Source of the DNA: Halalkalibacter oceani
Lineage (GTDB): Bacteria; Bacillota; Bacilli; Bacillales; Bacillaceae_D
Assembly: GCF_023715605.1 (NCBI RefSeq)
Contig: NZ_JAMBOL010000001.1
Coordinates: 62,001 to 126,000 of the forward strand
Direction: 5' to 3'
Length of the DNA stretch: 64,000 nucleotides
In this document: piece after piece, positions 27,967 to 38,517 of the stretch
How the letters are laid out: every line of letters begins with the position of its first letter
Numbering within the stretch: position 1 is the first letter of the stretch
The notes under the pieces: model-generated
The model's input: the letters and a program-made list of their open reading frames with translations, nothing else
Database searches by the model: none
What the model was told of the DNA's origin: nothing
Translations under genes and position numbers: made by a program

Positions 27967-29674
27967 AGCGGTTGAAAACTTGCAAACGGATGTGCTAGTG
28001 ATCGGAGCAGGAGCAGCCGGAATGATGGCGGCACGCGCCGCCGCGGATAAGGGCGCGAATGTCGTTATTGCGGACAAAAGCTTGATTGGCCGTGGCGGGG
28101 CGACGATTATTGCCCAGATGACGGTCGCGGTCGCGCTCGGGGAAGCGGACGATGACAGCACAGATCTGCACTTTGAAGACACGATGGCCGGCAGCCGCGG
28201 ATTAGCCGATCCGGAAATTGTCCGGGCGATTGTCGAACGCGGCCCGGAAGTGATCAATGAAGTCGAAACATATGGCGTCAAATGGGCCAAAATCGAAGAC
28301 GGCAAGCGGTCTCAGGTCGTTTCGCCGGGCCATTCACGGAAGCGCTGCGTCTATGTCGATATTCTAAAGACGGGTGAATCAACGGCCAATGGCTTAAAGC
28401 GTTCGATCTGGCGTGATGAGAAGGTGACGCGTTTAAAAAACGTTATGATTACCCGCCTTGTCAAGCACGAAGGACAAATTGCCGGAGCGCTTGGTTTTTC
28501 AATGGAAACGATGCAGCCAATCAGCATTTCAGCTTCGCAGACGATTTTGGCGACAGGCGGACTGACCGAGGTGTTTGAACGCAATAGCGCCTCCTCCAAT
28601 ATGACGGGTGACGGTCATATTTTAGCGGCGGAGGCAGGCTGTGAGCTCCGCGATATGGAGATGGTGCAGTTTTTCCCGATTGCCCATCTGTATCCGCCGC
28701 TTGTCGGGATTGATCCGATTATGTGGGACCCGTTCCGCTATAAGCTTGGCGGGCGGTTATTAAATGGCAATGAAGAAGAGTTCATGGAACGATATGCTGG
28801 AGAAGTCGCCGGTAAATATACCGCAACGAGAGATTTAACGAGCTATGCGATTTTTAAGGAAGTCGAAGCGGGACGAGGCTCCAAGCATGGCGGGGCGTAT
28901 CTCGATTTCCGCATGGTGCCGGAGGAAAAGCTGAAAGAAGGCTTCGGCCCGGTGATCGATATTTTAAAATCACAGGGAGTCGATTTGACGAAGGATTTAG
29001 TCGAGGTCGCGCCGATGGCCCATTTTATGCTCGGCGGTGTACGGGTTGACACTTCCATGAAGACGACTGTCGAAGGGCTGTATGCGTGTGGAGAGCTTAT
29101 TTACGGCATGCACGGGGCCAACCGGTTATCAGGCAACGCGATAACGGAAGCGCTCGTGACGGGAAAAATCGCCGGAGAGCAGGCGGCCGATCGGCTTGTG
29201 GCCCGGGCTGATGATATCGTAGCTGAGGAGCTTGAACGGGAATGGGAGAGGCTGCAGCAGTTTTGGCATCCGCGCGAGGTGGAGCAGGACGAAAAGTCAA
29301 TGCTGGCGTTAAGGCGCGATATACAAAGAACGTTATGGAAAGGCTCAGGGCCGCTGCGGCTTGAGGAAGAACTGGTGCAGGCGCTGAAGGAGATCAAAGC
29401 GATTCGGACGGAAATTGAAAGGACAGCGCTGCAGCCCCAGGAAGACTATGCACTTTCTCTCGTTGAAAAAATCGAAGCCTACCATATGACATTGTTAGGT
29501 GAAGCGATTATTACAGGGGCGATTGAGAGGAAGGAGTCGCGAGGAGCCCATGTGCGGCTCGATTATCCGGAACAGCTTGACGAGGCTTACAGCAGCCGCT
29601 TTTTCCTAGAGGAAGAGAAGGAATGGAAGCTGGACAGACTCGTGCTGGAAGCAAAAGTAGGAAAGGGGTCATAA
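27959..29674 (+). CDS. Fumarate reductase/succinate dehydrogenase-like flavoprotein
   Basis: A 571-aa FAD_binding_2 protein. The dinucleotide fold [13 protein letters not shown] is at residues 17-29, the GGATI loop follows, and the capping domain and C-terminal helical domain are as in SdhA/FrdA/AprA-type flavoproteins. [12 protein letters not shown] and [10 protein letters not shown] are the conserved flavin motifs. Such proteins reduce activated C=C bonds or oxidise the reverse. No membrane anchor genes are present, so with its small [2Fe-2S] partner it is probably a soluble reductase or oxidase of a pathway intermediate. Confidence 0.85.
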   Translation: MSKAVENLQTDVLVIGAGAAGMMAARAAADKGANVVIADKSLIGRGGATIIAQMTVAVALGEADDDSTDLHFEDTMAGSRGLADPEIVRAIVERGPEVINEVETYGVKWAKIEDGKRSQVVSPGHSRKRCVYVDILKTGESTANGLKRSIWRDEKVTRLKNVMITRLVKHEGQIAGALGFSMETMQPISISASQTILATGGLTEVFERNSASSNMTGDGHILAAEAGCELRDMEMVQFFPIAHLYPPLVGIDPIMWDPFRYKLGGRLLNGNEEEFMERYAGEVAGKYTATRDLTSYAIFKEVEAGRGSKHGGAYLDFRMVPEEKLKEGFGPVIDILKSQGVDLTKDLVEVAPMAHFMLGGVRVDTSMKTTVEGLYACGELIYGMHGANRLSGNAITEALVTGKIAGEQAADRLVARADDIVAEELEREWERLQQFWHPREVEQDEKSMLALRRDIQRTLWKGSGPLRLEEELVQALKEIKAIRTEIERTALQPQEDYALSLVEKIEAYHMTLLGEAIITGAIERKESRGAHVRLDYPEQLDEAYSSRFFLEEEKEWKLDRLVLEAKVGKGS

Positions 29675-29676
29675 CG

Positions 29677-29988
29677 ATGGCAGAATTCAGCTTACAAATT
29701 GTCCGTGGTCAGCAAGGAAGCGAAAGGGCAGTTGAAAAACATACTGTTCCATTCATCGAAGGAATGAGCTTGCTTGATGCGATTTTTTGGATCAGGGAAC
29801 ATAAAGATCCGTCGATCGCCGTTCGCTATTCCTGCCGCTCGGCAAACGCGTGCAAGGAATGCATGGCCGTCGTCAATGAGAAGCCCGGCTATTTATGCAG
29901 CTTGCGCGCAGAAGAGAATGCCGAGTTTAGCATTGAGCCTTTAGCAGCAAGGCCATGGCTGAAAGATTTGGTTACGTCGATTGAATAG
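29677..29988 (+). CDS. SdhB-type [2Fe-2S] protein, N-terminal domain only
   Basis: A 103-aa protein equal to the plant-ferredoxin-like N-terminal domain of SdhB/FrdB: C53, C59, C62 (CRSANACKEC) and C74 bind the cluster. The C-terminal domain with [3Fe-4S] and [4Fe-4S] clusters is absent. There is no sign of truncation: the gene has its own ATG two bases after the flavoprotein stop and a tidy end. It should pass electrons between the flavoprotein and another carrier, possibly the ferredoxin at the end of the operon. Confidence 0.82.
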   Translation: MAEFSLQIVRGQQGSERAVEKHTVPFIEGMSLLDAIFWIREHKDPSIAVRYSCRSANACKECMAVVNEKPGYLCSLRAEENAEFSIEPLAARPWLKDLVTSIE

Positions 29989-30001
29989 AGGTGAAGCGTA
30001 A

Positions 30002-30826
30002 ATGAGTTGGCACAGCCCCTCTACCTTAGAAGAAGCTTTGAATCTGCTTGAGGAGGAGCAAGCGCAAATTGTTTGCGGAGGAACGGATTTATTTGTCAAT
30101 TTTCAAGCGGAACAGGAGCTGCGAAATCGGTCATGGCTCAATATTCAACATCTGCCAGAGCTACGGCAGATCAGGCGAGTGGAAGGCGGGATTGAAATCG
30201 GAGCGGCGGTGACAGCTTCCGAGATATGGCAAAGTACGCTGCTGGAAGAATTGCCCGCCCTTCAGGAGGCGAGCCGTGTCATCGGCGGCTGGCAAATCCA
30301 AAACCGGGCATCGATCGGCGGCAATCTCGCGAATGCGTCCCCGGCCGCTGATCTGATTATCCCTTTAGTCGCCTATGAAGCGACCGTGACGCTGAAAAGC
30401 AAAGAGCGGACGCGCATCGTTCCACTTGTTGATTTTGTAACGGCACCTAAGAAAACAACCCTTGAAAAGAATGAAATGATTACAGCTATTTTCATACCTG
30501 ATAAAGTGAGCGGTCTTCCGCAAACATTTTTACGGCACGATCAGCGCGGTGGAACAGATATTTCGCTCGTTTCCGTTGCGGTCGTGCTGGAAGAAAGCAG
30601 CCGGCGGGTGAACTGGCTCAATGTCGCTGTCGGTGCCGCGAATGGGAAGCCGGTATTCGCGGCGTTTCATGATGTCGAAAGCAATGAAACCGCCATCGCG
30701 CGGCTGGCAGAGCTTGTTGCCGCTCAATGTCAGCCGATCACCGATGTCAGGGCGAGCGCGGCGTATCGTCAGGCGATGGTCAGCGTTTTTATTAAGAAGG
30801 CTTTGACGAAGCTTGCCCTCACATGA
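30002..30826 (+). CDS. Molybdenum hydroxylase FAD subunit (CoxM/XdhB type)
   Basis: A 274-aa FAD_binding_5 protein of the xanthine dehydrogenase family. The FAD motifs are present: IVCGGTDL (residues 24-31) and ASIGGNLANASPAADLI (near 102). The C-terminal CO_deh_flav_C part follows. It takes electrons from the [2Fe-2S] subunit and gives them to an external acceptor. It begins 13 bases after the SdhB-like gene with a GAGGTGAAG site, and its partner subunits lie after an intervening decarboxylase-like gene. Confidence 0.88.
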   Translation: MSWHSPSTLEEALNLLEEEQAQIVCGGTDLFVNFQAEQELRNRSWLNIQHLPELRQIRRVEGGIEIGAAVTASEIWQSTLLEELPALQEASRVIGGWQIQNRASIGGNLANASPAADLIIPLVAYEATVTLKSKERTRIVPLVDFVTAPKKTTLEKNEMITAIFIPDKVSGLPQTFLRHDQRGGTDISLVSVAVVLEESSRRVNWLNVAVGAANGKPVFAAFHDVESNETAIARLAELVAAQCQPITDVRASAAYRQAMVSVFIKKALTKLALT

Positions 30827-30844
30827 AAGGAGAGAACGCTAACC

Positions 30845-31804
30845 GTGAAAGCACAAGTAAGCACAGCGGTGTCAATCAGCAGTCGCACGAATTGGATTGT
30901 TTCCGGGGAAGAACAGCTTCCTTCCTTTCAATTCAATCTGAAAAGCACGAATATAGAAGAGATTTTTGAGAAGCAAGTATCGGAAGCGTGCTATGATCTG
31001 TCGGAGCTTTCCCTTGCCTCCTATCTCATTGGCCTTGATCGGGGCGATCAGCGGCTGACGGCGATTCCGGTTTTTCTTTCGCGATCCTTCCGCCATAATA
31101 CGCTCTATGTCCGCGCGGATTCACCGTGGAAGCACCCGTCAGAGCTAAAGCGTCTTCGCGTCGGTCTTCCTGAATATCAAATGACCGCGGCCGTTTGGAT
31201 AAGAGCCTATTTCCGTCATCTGTGGGACGTGCAGACAGATGAGATTGACTGGGTGACGTTTCGCCCGGAACGGATCCCGATTGATACGCCAGCAACAGCA
31301 GCTAAGACGGCGAATATTTTCGATGCTCTCGTCGAGGGGGAGGTCGATGCCATTATGACTGTCAGACGTCCACCGGAGCACTATTTTCCTTTGGATGGGG
31401 AGGGAGGGAAGATTCGTCGCCTCTTTCCCGATGCCTGGGAGGAGGAAAAGAGATATTATCAGGAAACGAATGTTTTTCCAATCATGCATCTTGTCTCACT
31501 GAAAAAAGAAACGGTGAAAGCCTATCCGGCATTACCGCAACAACTGTATCAGCGCTTTCTTACCCAAAAAAATGAAATGATGAAAAGCACGTTTGAAACG
31601 ATCAGCAATCAATCAATTGTGCCGTGGGTCTGGGAATCGGCGGAGCGTTCAGCTGCCTTAATGAAGAACGACCTCTGGCCTTACGGGCTGCAAAAGAACT
31701 GGCCGCAAATTGCGCAGTTTATCGAGTTTTTAAAAGAAGACGGCCTGATCTCAAGAACATTTACGAAAGAAGAGATGTTTCACGAGTCTGTCTTAACAAC
31801 GTAA
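30845..31804 (+). CDS. 4,5-dihydroxyphthalate decarboxylase-like protein
   Basis: A 319-aa cytosolic protein (no signal peptide) with a periplasmic-binding-protein-like fold. Motifs seen are YDLSELSLASYL, AIPVFLSRSFRHN, LRVGLPEYQMTAAVWIRAY and FPIMHLVSLK, which are typical of the family of Pseudomonas 4,5-dihydroxyphthalate decarboxylase. Members also occur near other aromatic catabolic genes. GTG 30845 has AAAGGAGAG about 10 bases before it. Its place between the FAD and [2Fe-2S] subunit genes of a molybdenum hydroxylase suggests a linked step. Whether it decarboxylates or binds ligand is undecided. Confidence 0.7.
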   Translation: MKAQVSTAVSISSRTNWIVSGEEQLPSFQFNLKSTNIEEIFEKQVSEACYDLSELSLASYLIGLDRGDQRLTAIPVFLSRSFRHNTLYVRADSPWKHPSELKRLRVGLPEYQMTAAVWIRAYFRHLWDVQTDEIDWVTFRPERIPIDTPATAAKTANIFDALVEGEVDAIMTVRRPPEHYFPLDGEGGKIRRLFPDAWEEEKRYYQETNVFPIMHLVSLKKETVKAYPALPQQLYQRFLTQKNEMMKSTFETISNQSIVPWVWESAERSAALMKNDLWPYGLQKNWPQIAQFIEFLKEDGLISRTFTKEEMFHESVLTT

Positions 31805-31830
31805 GAAACAGGAATGTCAGGAGGGCAGCT

Positions 31831-32302
31831 ATGACGAGCGGAGAAACAGTTCAATTGAAACTGAATGGACAGCAGCAGACTTGGCACGGGTCACCAACGA
31901 AGCCTTTAGTGGACTATATTCGGAAAGAAGCAGGGTTAACAGGGACGAAAATCGGCTGTAAAACGGGGGAATGTGGAGCTTGCACGGTGTTACTGGACGG
32001 CAAGCCTGTTGTCTCTTGTATTTTACCAACAGCGGCTGTGCAGGGGGCGCACGTGGAAACAATTGAAGGAATCAAGCAGCATGACATCTTTCAAAGGCTG
32101 ACCGATTCAATGATTGTACATGGCGGTGTCCAATGTGGATTTTGCACGCCAGGCATCATGATGACAGTAACCGCTTATGTCAATGCCCCCGCTCCATTCA
32201 ATGGAAATGTAGCACAGGCGTTGAAAAATAATCTTTGCCGTTGCACAGGCTACCGAGGTATCATCCAGGCTGTTGAAAAGATCGAAAAGGAGGAGAGCGA
32301 TC

Positions 32303-32319
<17 letters not shown>
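31831..32319 (+). CDS. Molybdenum hydroxylase [2Fe-2S] subunit (CoxS type)
   Basis: A 162-aa small subunit with both clusters: C43, C48, C51 and C63 (plant-type cluster) and C102, C105, C136, C138 (the QCGFCTPG and CRCTGY motifs). It carries electrons from the molybdenum centre to the FAD subunit. ATG 31831 follows AGGAGGG; the longer upstream frame overlaps the previous gene and is rejected. It overlaps the large-subunit start by 17 bases, implying coupled translation and a 1:1 complex. Confidence 0.92.
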
Positions 32320-34803
<2,484 letters not shown>

Positions 34804-35008
34804 GAGGGTCGGGACAAGCTGGTTCCTTATAGCAAGGCTTTCAAAATCAGGCAACGGCTACGCTCATTACGAAAAAGCTGCCGGAAAAGTGAAAACCGTA
34901 CTTTTTCAGCAGCTTGCTCACAACGGACTTTAAAAAGATCGTGTCGGTTCCACTCATTGCTTAAAGGCTGTGACAAAAGGTAAAAAAACAACCTTTTGTC
35001 ACAGCCTC
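34804..35008 (+). repeat. Dispersed intergenic repeat, copy E, with bidirectional terminator
   Basis: It has a left hairpin (GCTGccGGAAAAGT...ACTTTTTCAGCAGC), then the ACAACGGACTTTAAAAAGATCGTG and GGTTCCACTCATTGCTTAAA modules, then a hairpin at 34965-35007 pairing AGGCTGTGACAAAAGGT with its complement. It fills the whole space between the convergent ferredoxin and regulator genes and probably terminates both. Confidence 0.75.
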
Positions 35009-36429
35009 TATGAAATCTGGTATTTTTCTAGTTTGCGGTAGAGGGTGGAGAGGCTGATGTTTAAGTCGTTGGCGACTTTTTCTTTTTCAGAGGTGGAATG
35101 AGCGGATTCCAGTAATTGTTGTAGAATCGTTTTTTCGTATTCAGCGACGAGTTCATCGAGGCTTCTTACTTTGTCAGGATGCAGCACTTTCTCTTTCTGA
35201 AAAAAGGAGTCCGGCAAGTCTCCGCTTGTAATTACGTCATCTTGAGCAAAATTAACAAGGTATTCGGCGACATTTTCCAGCTGTCTAATGTTGCCCGGCC
35301 ACTGATGGTGCAGCAGCCATTGCTCGACAATAGGCTCTACTTTCATCATTGGTTTGTTCAAACGCTCGCCGTGCTTTTTTAAGAAAAAGGTAAACAATTT
35401 CAGGATGTCCTCTTTTCGCTCTTTTAGCGGCGGTAACGTAAAAGGGAGGACATTTATTTGGTAATAAAAATCCTCTCTGAACATCCCTTCCTGGATCATC
35501 TGTTCAAGGTTTTTGCTCGTTGCCGCGATGATCCTCACATTAATGGAAAGGGACCTGCTGCCATTTACGCGATAGATGCTTCCCACTTGCAGTGCCCTTT
35601 GCAGTTTTGCCTGCAGGGAAAGAGGCAGGTCGCCAATCTCATCAAAGAAGACTGTCCCGTTCGCGGCTTTCTCCAACCATCCTGGCTCGTCATCTCCATA
35701 GCCAAAAAGCTCACGTTCCAGCACCTCGGCTGGTACCGCTGAACAGCTGATTGGAATAAAGGAAGCGCTCGCCCGGTTTCCCCCGTAATGGAGAGCTTTC
35801 GCCAGCTGTTCCTTCCCTGTGCCGGCCTCACCCTGAATGAGAACGGCTGAAGGGCTGGAAGTGACCCGCTCGGCCCTTTTCACGATATCTTTTAATGAAG
35901 TGTCGTACCCGATGATGTCTTGAAAGATGATCGCGTTTTGAACCGGTTCAGCGGGAGGCAGTGCTTTTGGTGAATCCGCAGTCTCGAACAGGGCGATTTT
36001 ATTTTCAATAAATTGGTGGGTCTGTTTGAGCAAATCCCACAACGTCGATAAGTTCTCGACGACTTTTTCTTTTTGCTGCGGGGAAAAAGCGATAATTCCG
36101 ATGACGCCGATTGGACGGTTATCGAGAATGATCGGGTACCCCATCGTCGAAAGCTCCCGGCAATGTCGATTAAAGACACAGTTTCGGCAGTTTTCTTCTT
36201 CGTTTTGAATATCTAAAATAAACCGGGGGATCCCTGTTTCCAGCACGTTTTGAAAAAGGGAACCTTCCGGGGCGATGCTGCCAATCTGCTCTTTGTAAGA
36301 GCCAGTGCCGGCAATTCTGACTAATTTGTCGTTGACAACGGTAAATTCTAAGTCGATTAGTTCAGCGAGAACATCTAAAAAACGTTGCAGCTCTTGTTCA
36401 ATGGCCGTTAAATAAGAAGCATGATTCAT
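35008..36429 (-). CDS. AAA+ enhancer-binding-type regulator lacking the GAFTGA loop
   Basis: A 473-aa regulator. The N-terminal GAF-like sensor (residues 1-150) contains a cysteine trio (C81, C84, C90). The AAA+ domain has Walker A GEAGTGKE (200-207), Walker B VFFDEI (260-265) and the arginine-finger region FREDFYYQINVLPF. A Fis-type helix-turn-helix (NDLNISLSTLYRKLEKY) ends the protein. Where sigma-54 activators read GYEKGAFTGA, this one has only GYGDDEPGWLEKA, so it probably does not remodel sigma-54 holoenzyme. Candidate regulator of the operon it faces (inference). Confidence 0.82.
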   Translation of the reverse strand: MNHASYLTAIEQELQRFLDVLAELIDLEFTVVNDKLVRIAGTGSYKEQIGSIAPEGSLFQNVLETGIPRFILDIQNEEENCRNCVFNRHCRELSTMGYPIILDNRPIGVIGIIAFSPQQKEKVVENLSTLWDLLKQTHQFIENKIALFETADSPKALPPAEPVQNAIIFQDIIGYDTSLKDIVKRAERVTSSPSAVLIQGEAGTGKEQLAKALHYGGNRASASFIPISCSAVPAEVLERELFGYGDDEPGWLEKAANGTVFFDEIGDLPLSLQAKLQRALQVGSIYRVNGSRSLSINVRIIAATSKNLEQMIQEGMFREDFYYQINVLPFTLPPLKERKEDILKLFTFFLKKHGERLNKPMMKVEPIVEQWLLHHQWPGNIRQLENVAEYLVNFAQDDVITSGDLPDSFFQKEKVLHPDKVRSLDELVAEYEKTILQQLLESAHSTSEKEKVANDLNISLSTLYRKLEKYQIS

Positions 36430-36458
36430 CGTATTCCCCCCTAAAATGCACGGTTAGG

Positions 36459-37658
36459 TCATGTAGTGATATTCTGAGAGAGCTGGGCCAACGCTTGTTC
36501 TAAATCAGCGATAATATCCTGAGCTTCTTCCAAGCCGAGAGAAAGCCGGATTAATCCATCGGTAATGCCGAACTTCTCCCGTTCGAATGCCGGAACGGAT
36601 GAATGAGTCATCGTCGCCGGGTGCTGTACCAATGTTTCGGGATCTCCTAAGCTGAAGGAGATCATCGCTAATTTTAAAGCATTGATAAATTGCTTACTAG
36701 CCTGATAACCGCCTTTCACTTCAAAAGAAACAATTCCGCCCATCGCCCTCATTTGTTTTTTTGCTAACGCATGCTGCGGATGAGAGGGCAGGCCGGGATA
36801 ATAGACTTTTTCAATGCCGGGATGTGTCTCTAAATAGTGAGCAATTGCATGCGCGTTGTCGCAATGGCGATGAACGCGCAGCGCCAATGTTTTCAGGCCG
36901 CGCAGGATGAGGAAGGCGTCCCATGAATTTAACACTTGACCGAGATCGCCCATCACATTTTTCCGCATATGATGGATGTCCTGTTTCTTGGCGACGATAA
37001 AGCCGGCAAGGACATCGCCATGACCGTTTAAATACTTTGTCGCGCTGTGGACAACGACATTGGCTCCAAGCTCCAGCGGTTTTTGTAAATAAGGGGACAT
37101 AAAGGTGTTATCAACAATCAAGGGGATGTTATACAAATTAGCAATTTTGGCAATGTCCCTAATGTCTAAGACTGTAAGACAAGGGTTGGAAGGCGTCTCG
37201 ATATAAATCGCTTTTGTGTTCGGCTGGATCGCCTGTTCAATAACGTCCATTGATGTACAGTCAACAAAATCATAAGAGATGCCAAAGCGCGGCGCCAGTG
37301 TTGTTAAAAATTTATGAGTACCTCCATAGACATCCTTCGTCACAAGCACATGCTCTCCGTGCTTGACGTAAGCAAGAATGGCAATGCTGATCGCGGCCAT
37401 CCCGGAGCTGACACCGAGAGCGGCTTCACCATTTTCCAAATAGGCGATTTTATCTTCTAACGTTTTAATCGTCGCATTTCCATATCTGCCATAGTAGATT
37501 CCTTCTTTGTTTCCTGTTACGACATCGGCAGCAGTTTCGCAATCAGGAAAAGCGTAAGCAACTGCCGGAACAATTGATTGGGCGATCGCCCCAGTTTTTT
37601 CATCAGGCTGTACCATAGCATGAATTAGCTCTGTGTCCATAGACCGATAGTTTTTCAT
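36459..37658 (-). CDS. PLP-dependent Cys/Met metabolism enzyme (gamma-lyase/gamma-synthase family)
   Basis: A 399-aa trans-sulfuration-family enzyme. PLP lysine K208 sits in VVHSATKYLNGHGD; the cofactor tyrosine/arginine pair is in YGRYGN (57-60 region). The best overall fit is methionine gamma-lyase or cystathionine gamma-lyase. The cysteine typical of true methionine gamma-lyases (YGCT) is glycine here (YGGTHKFL), so the activity is left open. It is upstream of the AAA+ regulator gene by 29 bases on the same strand and probably co-transcribed with it. Confidence 0.8.
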   Translation of the reverse strand: MKNYRSMDTELIHAMVQPDEKTGAIAQSIVPAVAYAFPDCETAADVVTGNKEGIYYGRYGNATIKTLEDKIAYLENGEAALGVSSGMAAISIAILAYVKHGEHVLVTKDVYGGTHKFLTTLAPRFGISYDFVDCTSMDVIEQAIQPNTKAIYIETPSNPCLTVLDIRDIAKIANLYNIPLIVDNTFMSPYLQKPLELGANVVVHSATKYLNGHGDVLAGFIVAKKQDIHHMRKNVMGDLGQVLNSWDAFLILRGLKTLALRVHRHCDNAHAIAHYLETHPGIEKVYYPGLPSHPQHALAKKQMRAMGGIVSFEVKGGYQASKQFINALKLAMISFSLGDPETLVQHPATMTHSSVPAFEREKFGITDGLIRLSLGLEEAQDIIADLEQALAQLSQNITT

Positions 37659-37965
37659 ACAAGCCTCCTGCAGATTAAAGATTTATTAAGAACGGGAATT
37701 GTTAACGTGGAAATTATCATAATCGGGAATTATTTTCTTTCCTTGTTTTCATTTAATCGTATTTTTTAAAAAATCTCAATATTCTTGTAATGAAATGTAT
37801 CAAATGAATTGTGATTTTTTGCGAATTAGATAATGGATTTTCATTTTCTATAAAAATCCCGCCTATTTTCAATGATACATGCACATTTTGCTTGAAAATA
37901 ATCATCACACCTATTCATCGCCTCCTTTTGAAACATTATAATGATAGTAGGAAGGAGGCGAATCA
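37659..37965. other. 307-base AT-rich divergent intergenic region
   Basis: This gap separates the minus-strand PLP enzyme gene from the plus-strand 49-aa gene and must hold promoters for both. A CGGGAATT direct repeat occurs at about 37692 and 37724. TATAAT at 37937-37942 precedes the small gene by 24 bases, but no convincing -35 pairs with it. No gene is seen in it. Confidence 0.4.
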
Positions 37966-38115
37966 GTGGATGTCGAAAAGCTCATCGCGCTTTTCGCTCT
38001 TATCGCTGGAGCTTTCAAAGCGATTATTTCAAGTGTGAAGGACTTATACGAGTTAAAACAAGAACGAAAAAATGAAAAACGGCGTTCTCCCCCTAAGAAG
38101 AAACGCCGCCGCTAA
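37966..38115 (+). CDS. 49-aa small protein, one hydrophobic helix and very basic tail
   Basis: GTG 37966 is preceded by an excellent ribosome site (GGAAGGAGGCG). The peptide has a hydrophobic helix (LIALFALIAGAFKAI, residues 6-20), a charged heptad-like stretch and a lysine/arginine-rich end (PPKKKRRR). A membrane-bound peptide with a cytoplasmic, possibly nucleic-acid- or phospholipid-binding tail is plausible. I recognise no family. TATAAT lies 24 bases before the start. Confidence 0.6.
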   Translation: MDVEKLIALFALIAGAFKAIISSVKDLYELKQERKNEKRRSPPKKKRRR

Positions 38116-38178
38116 TGAAGAGGGAGGATGTTTCCTTGCCTTCCCGCTAAACGATAAATCTCACATCCACTTCTACTG

Positions 38179-38361
38179 ATGCTTGAAAAATTTGGGTATA
38201 TGAATCTATTGATGCTTGGAATAGGATTGGCAATTATGATGCTTTTTGTTGATTTTCAGACACCTGCTGTTTTTGATCTTACATTAATTGGCCTGTTTAG
38301 TCTCACGATTTTCGTTCATGCTGTTCGGCTTTTTCTGCTACTGACTGCTGAAAAGCGTTGA
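38179..38361 (+). CDS. Possible 60-aa two-span membrane protein
   Basis: A reading frame with two hydrophobic segments (about residues 8-25 and 30-54) and a basic C-terminus. There is no clear ribosome site before ATG 38179 or the alternative ATG 38200, so the start is unsure. It follows the 49-aa gene by 63 bases and could be co-transcribed. The composition is that of a real membrane protein, but no family is recognised. Confidence 0.4.
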   Translation: MLEKFGYMNLLMLGIGLAIMMLFVDFQTPAVFDLTLIGLFSLTIFVHAVRLFLLLTAEKR

Positions 38362-38480
38362 GAAACGTAAAAAAACAGCCGATCTGCATTAGTAAAAGTT
38401 ATTTCACTTGAACAGCAACATGCAGCTGTTGTTTGCTCCCGAAGATCGAAAAGAGATAATTGAAAATGGACGAGCGAGGG

Positions 38481-38517
38481 GCCGGGCAAAAGATTTTTTT
38501 ATCTTTTGCCCAGTCCT
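38481..38517 (-). terminator. Terminator of the hybrid kinase gene
   Basis: Stem GGGCAAAAGAT/ATCTTTTGCCC around a T7 loop. It overlaps the last codons of the kinase gene and can act on either strand; related in sequence to the GGCAAAAGG hairpins of the dispersed repeat. Confidence 0.65.
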
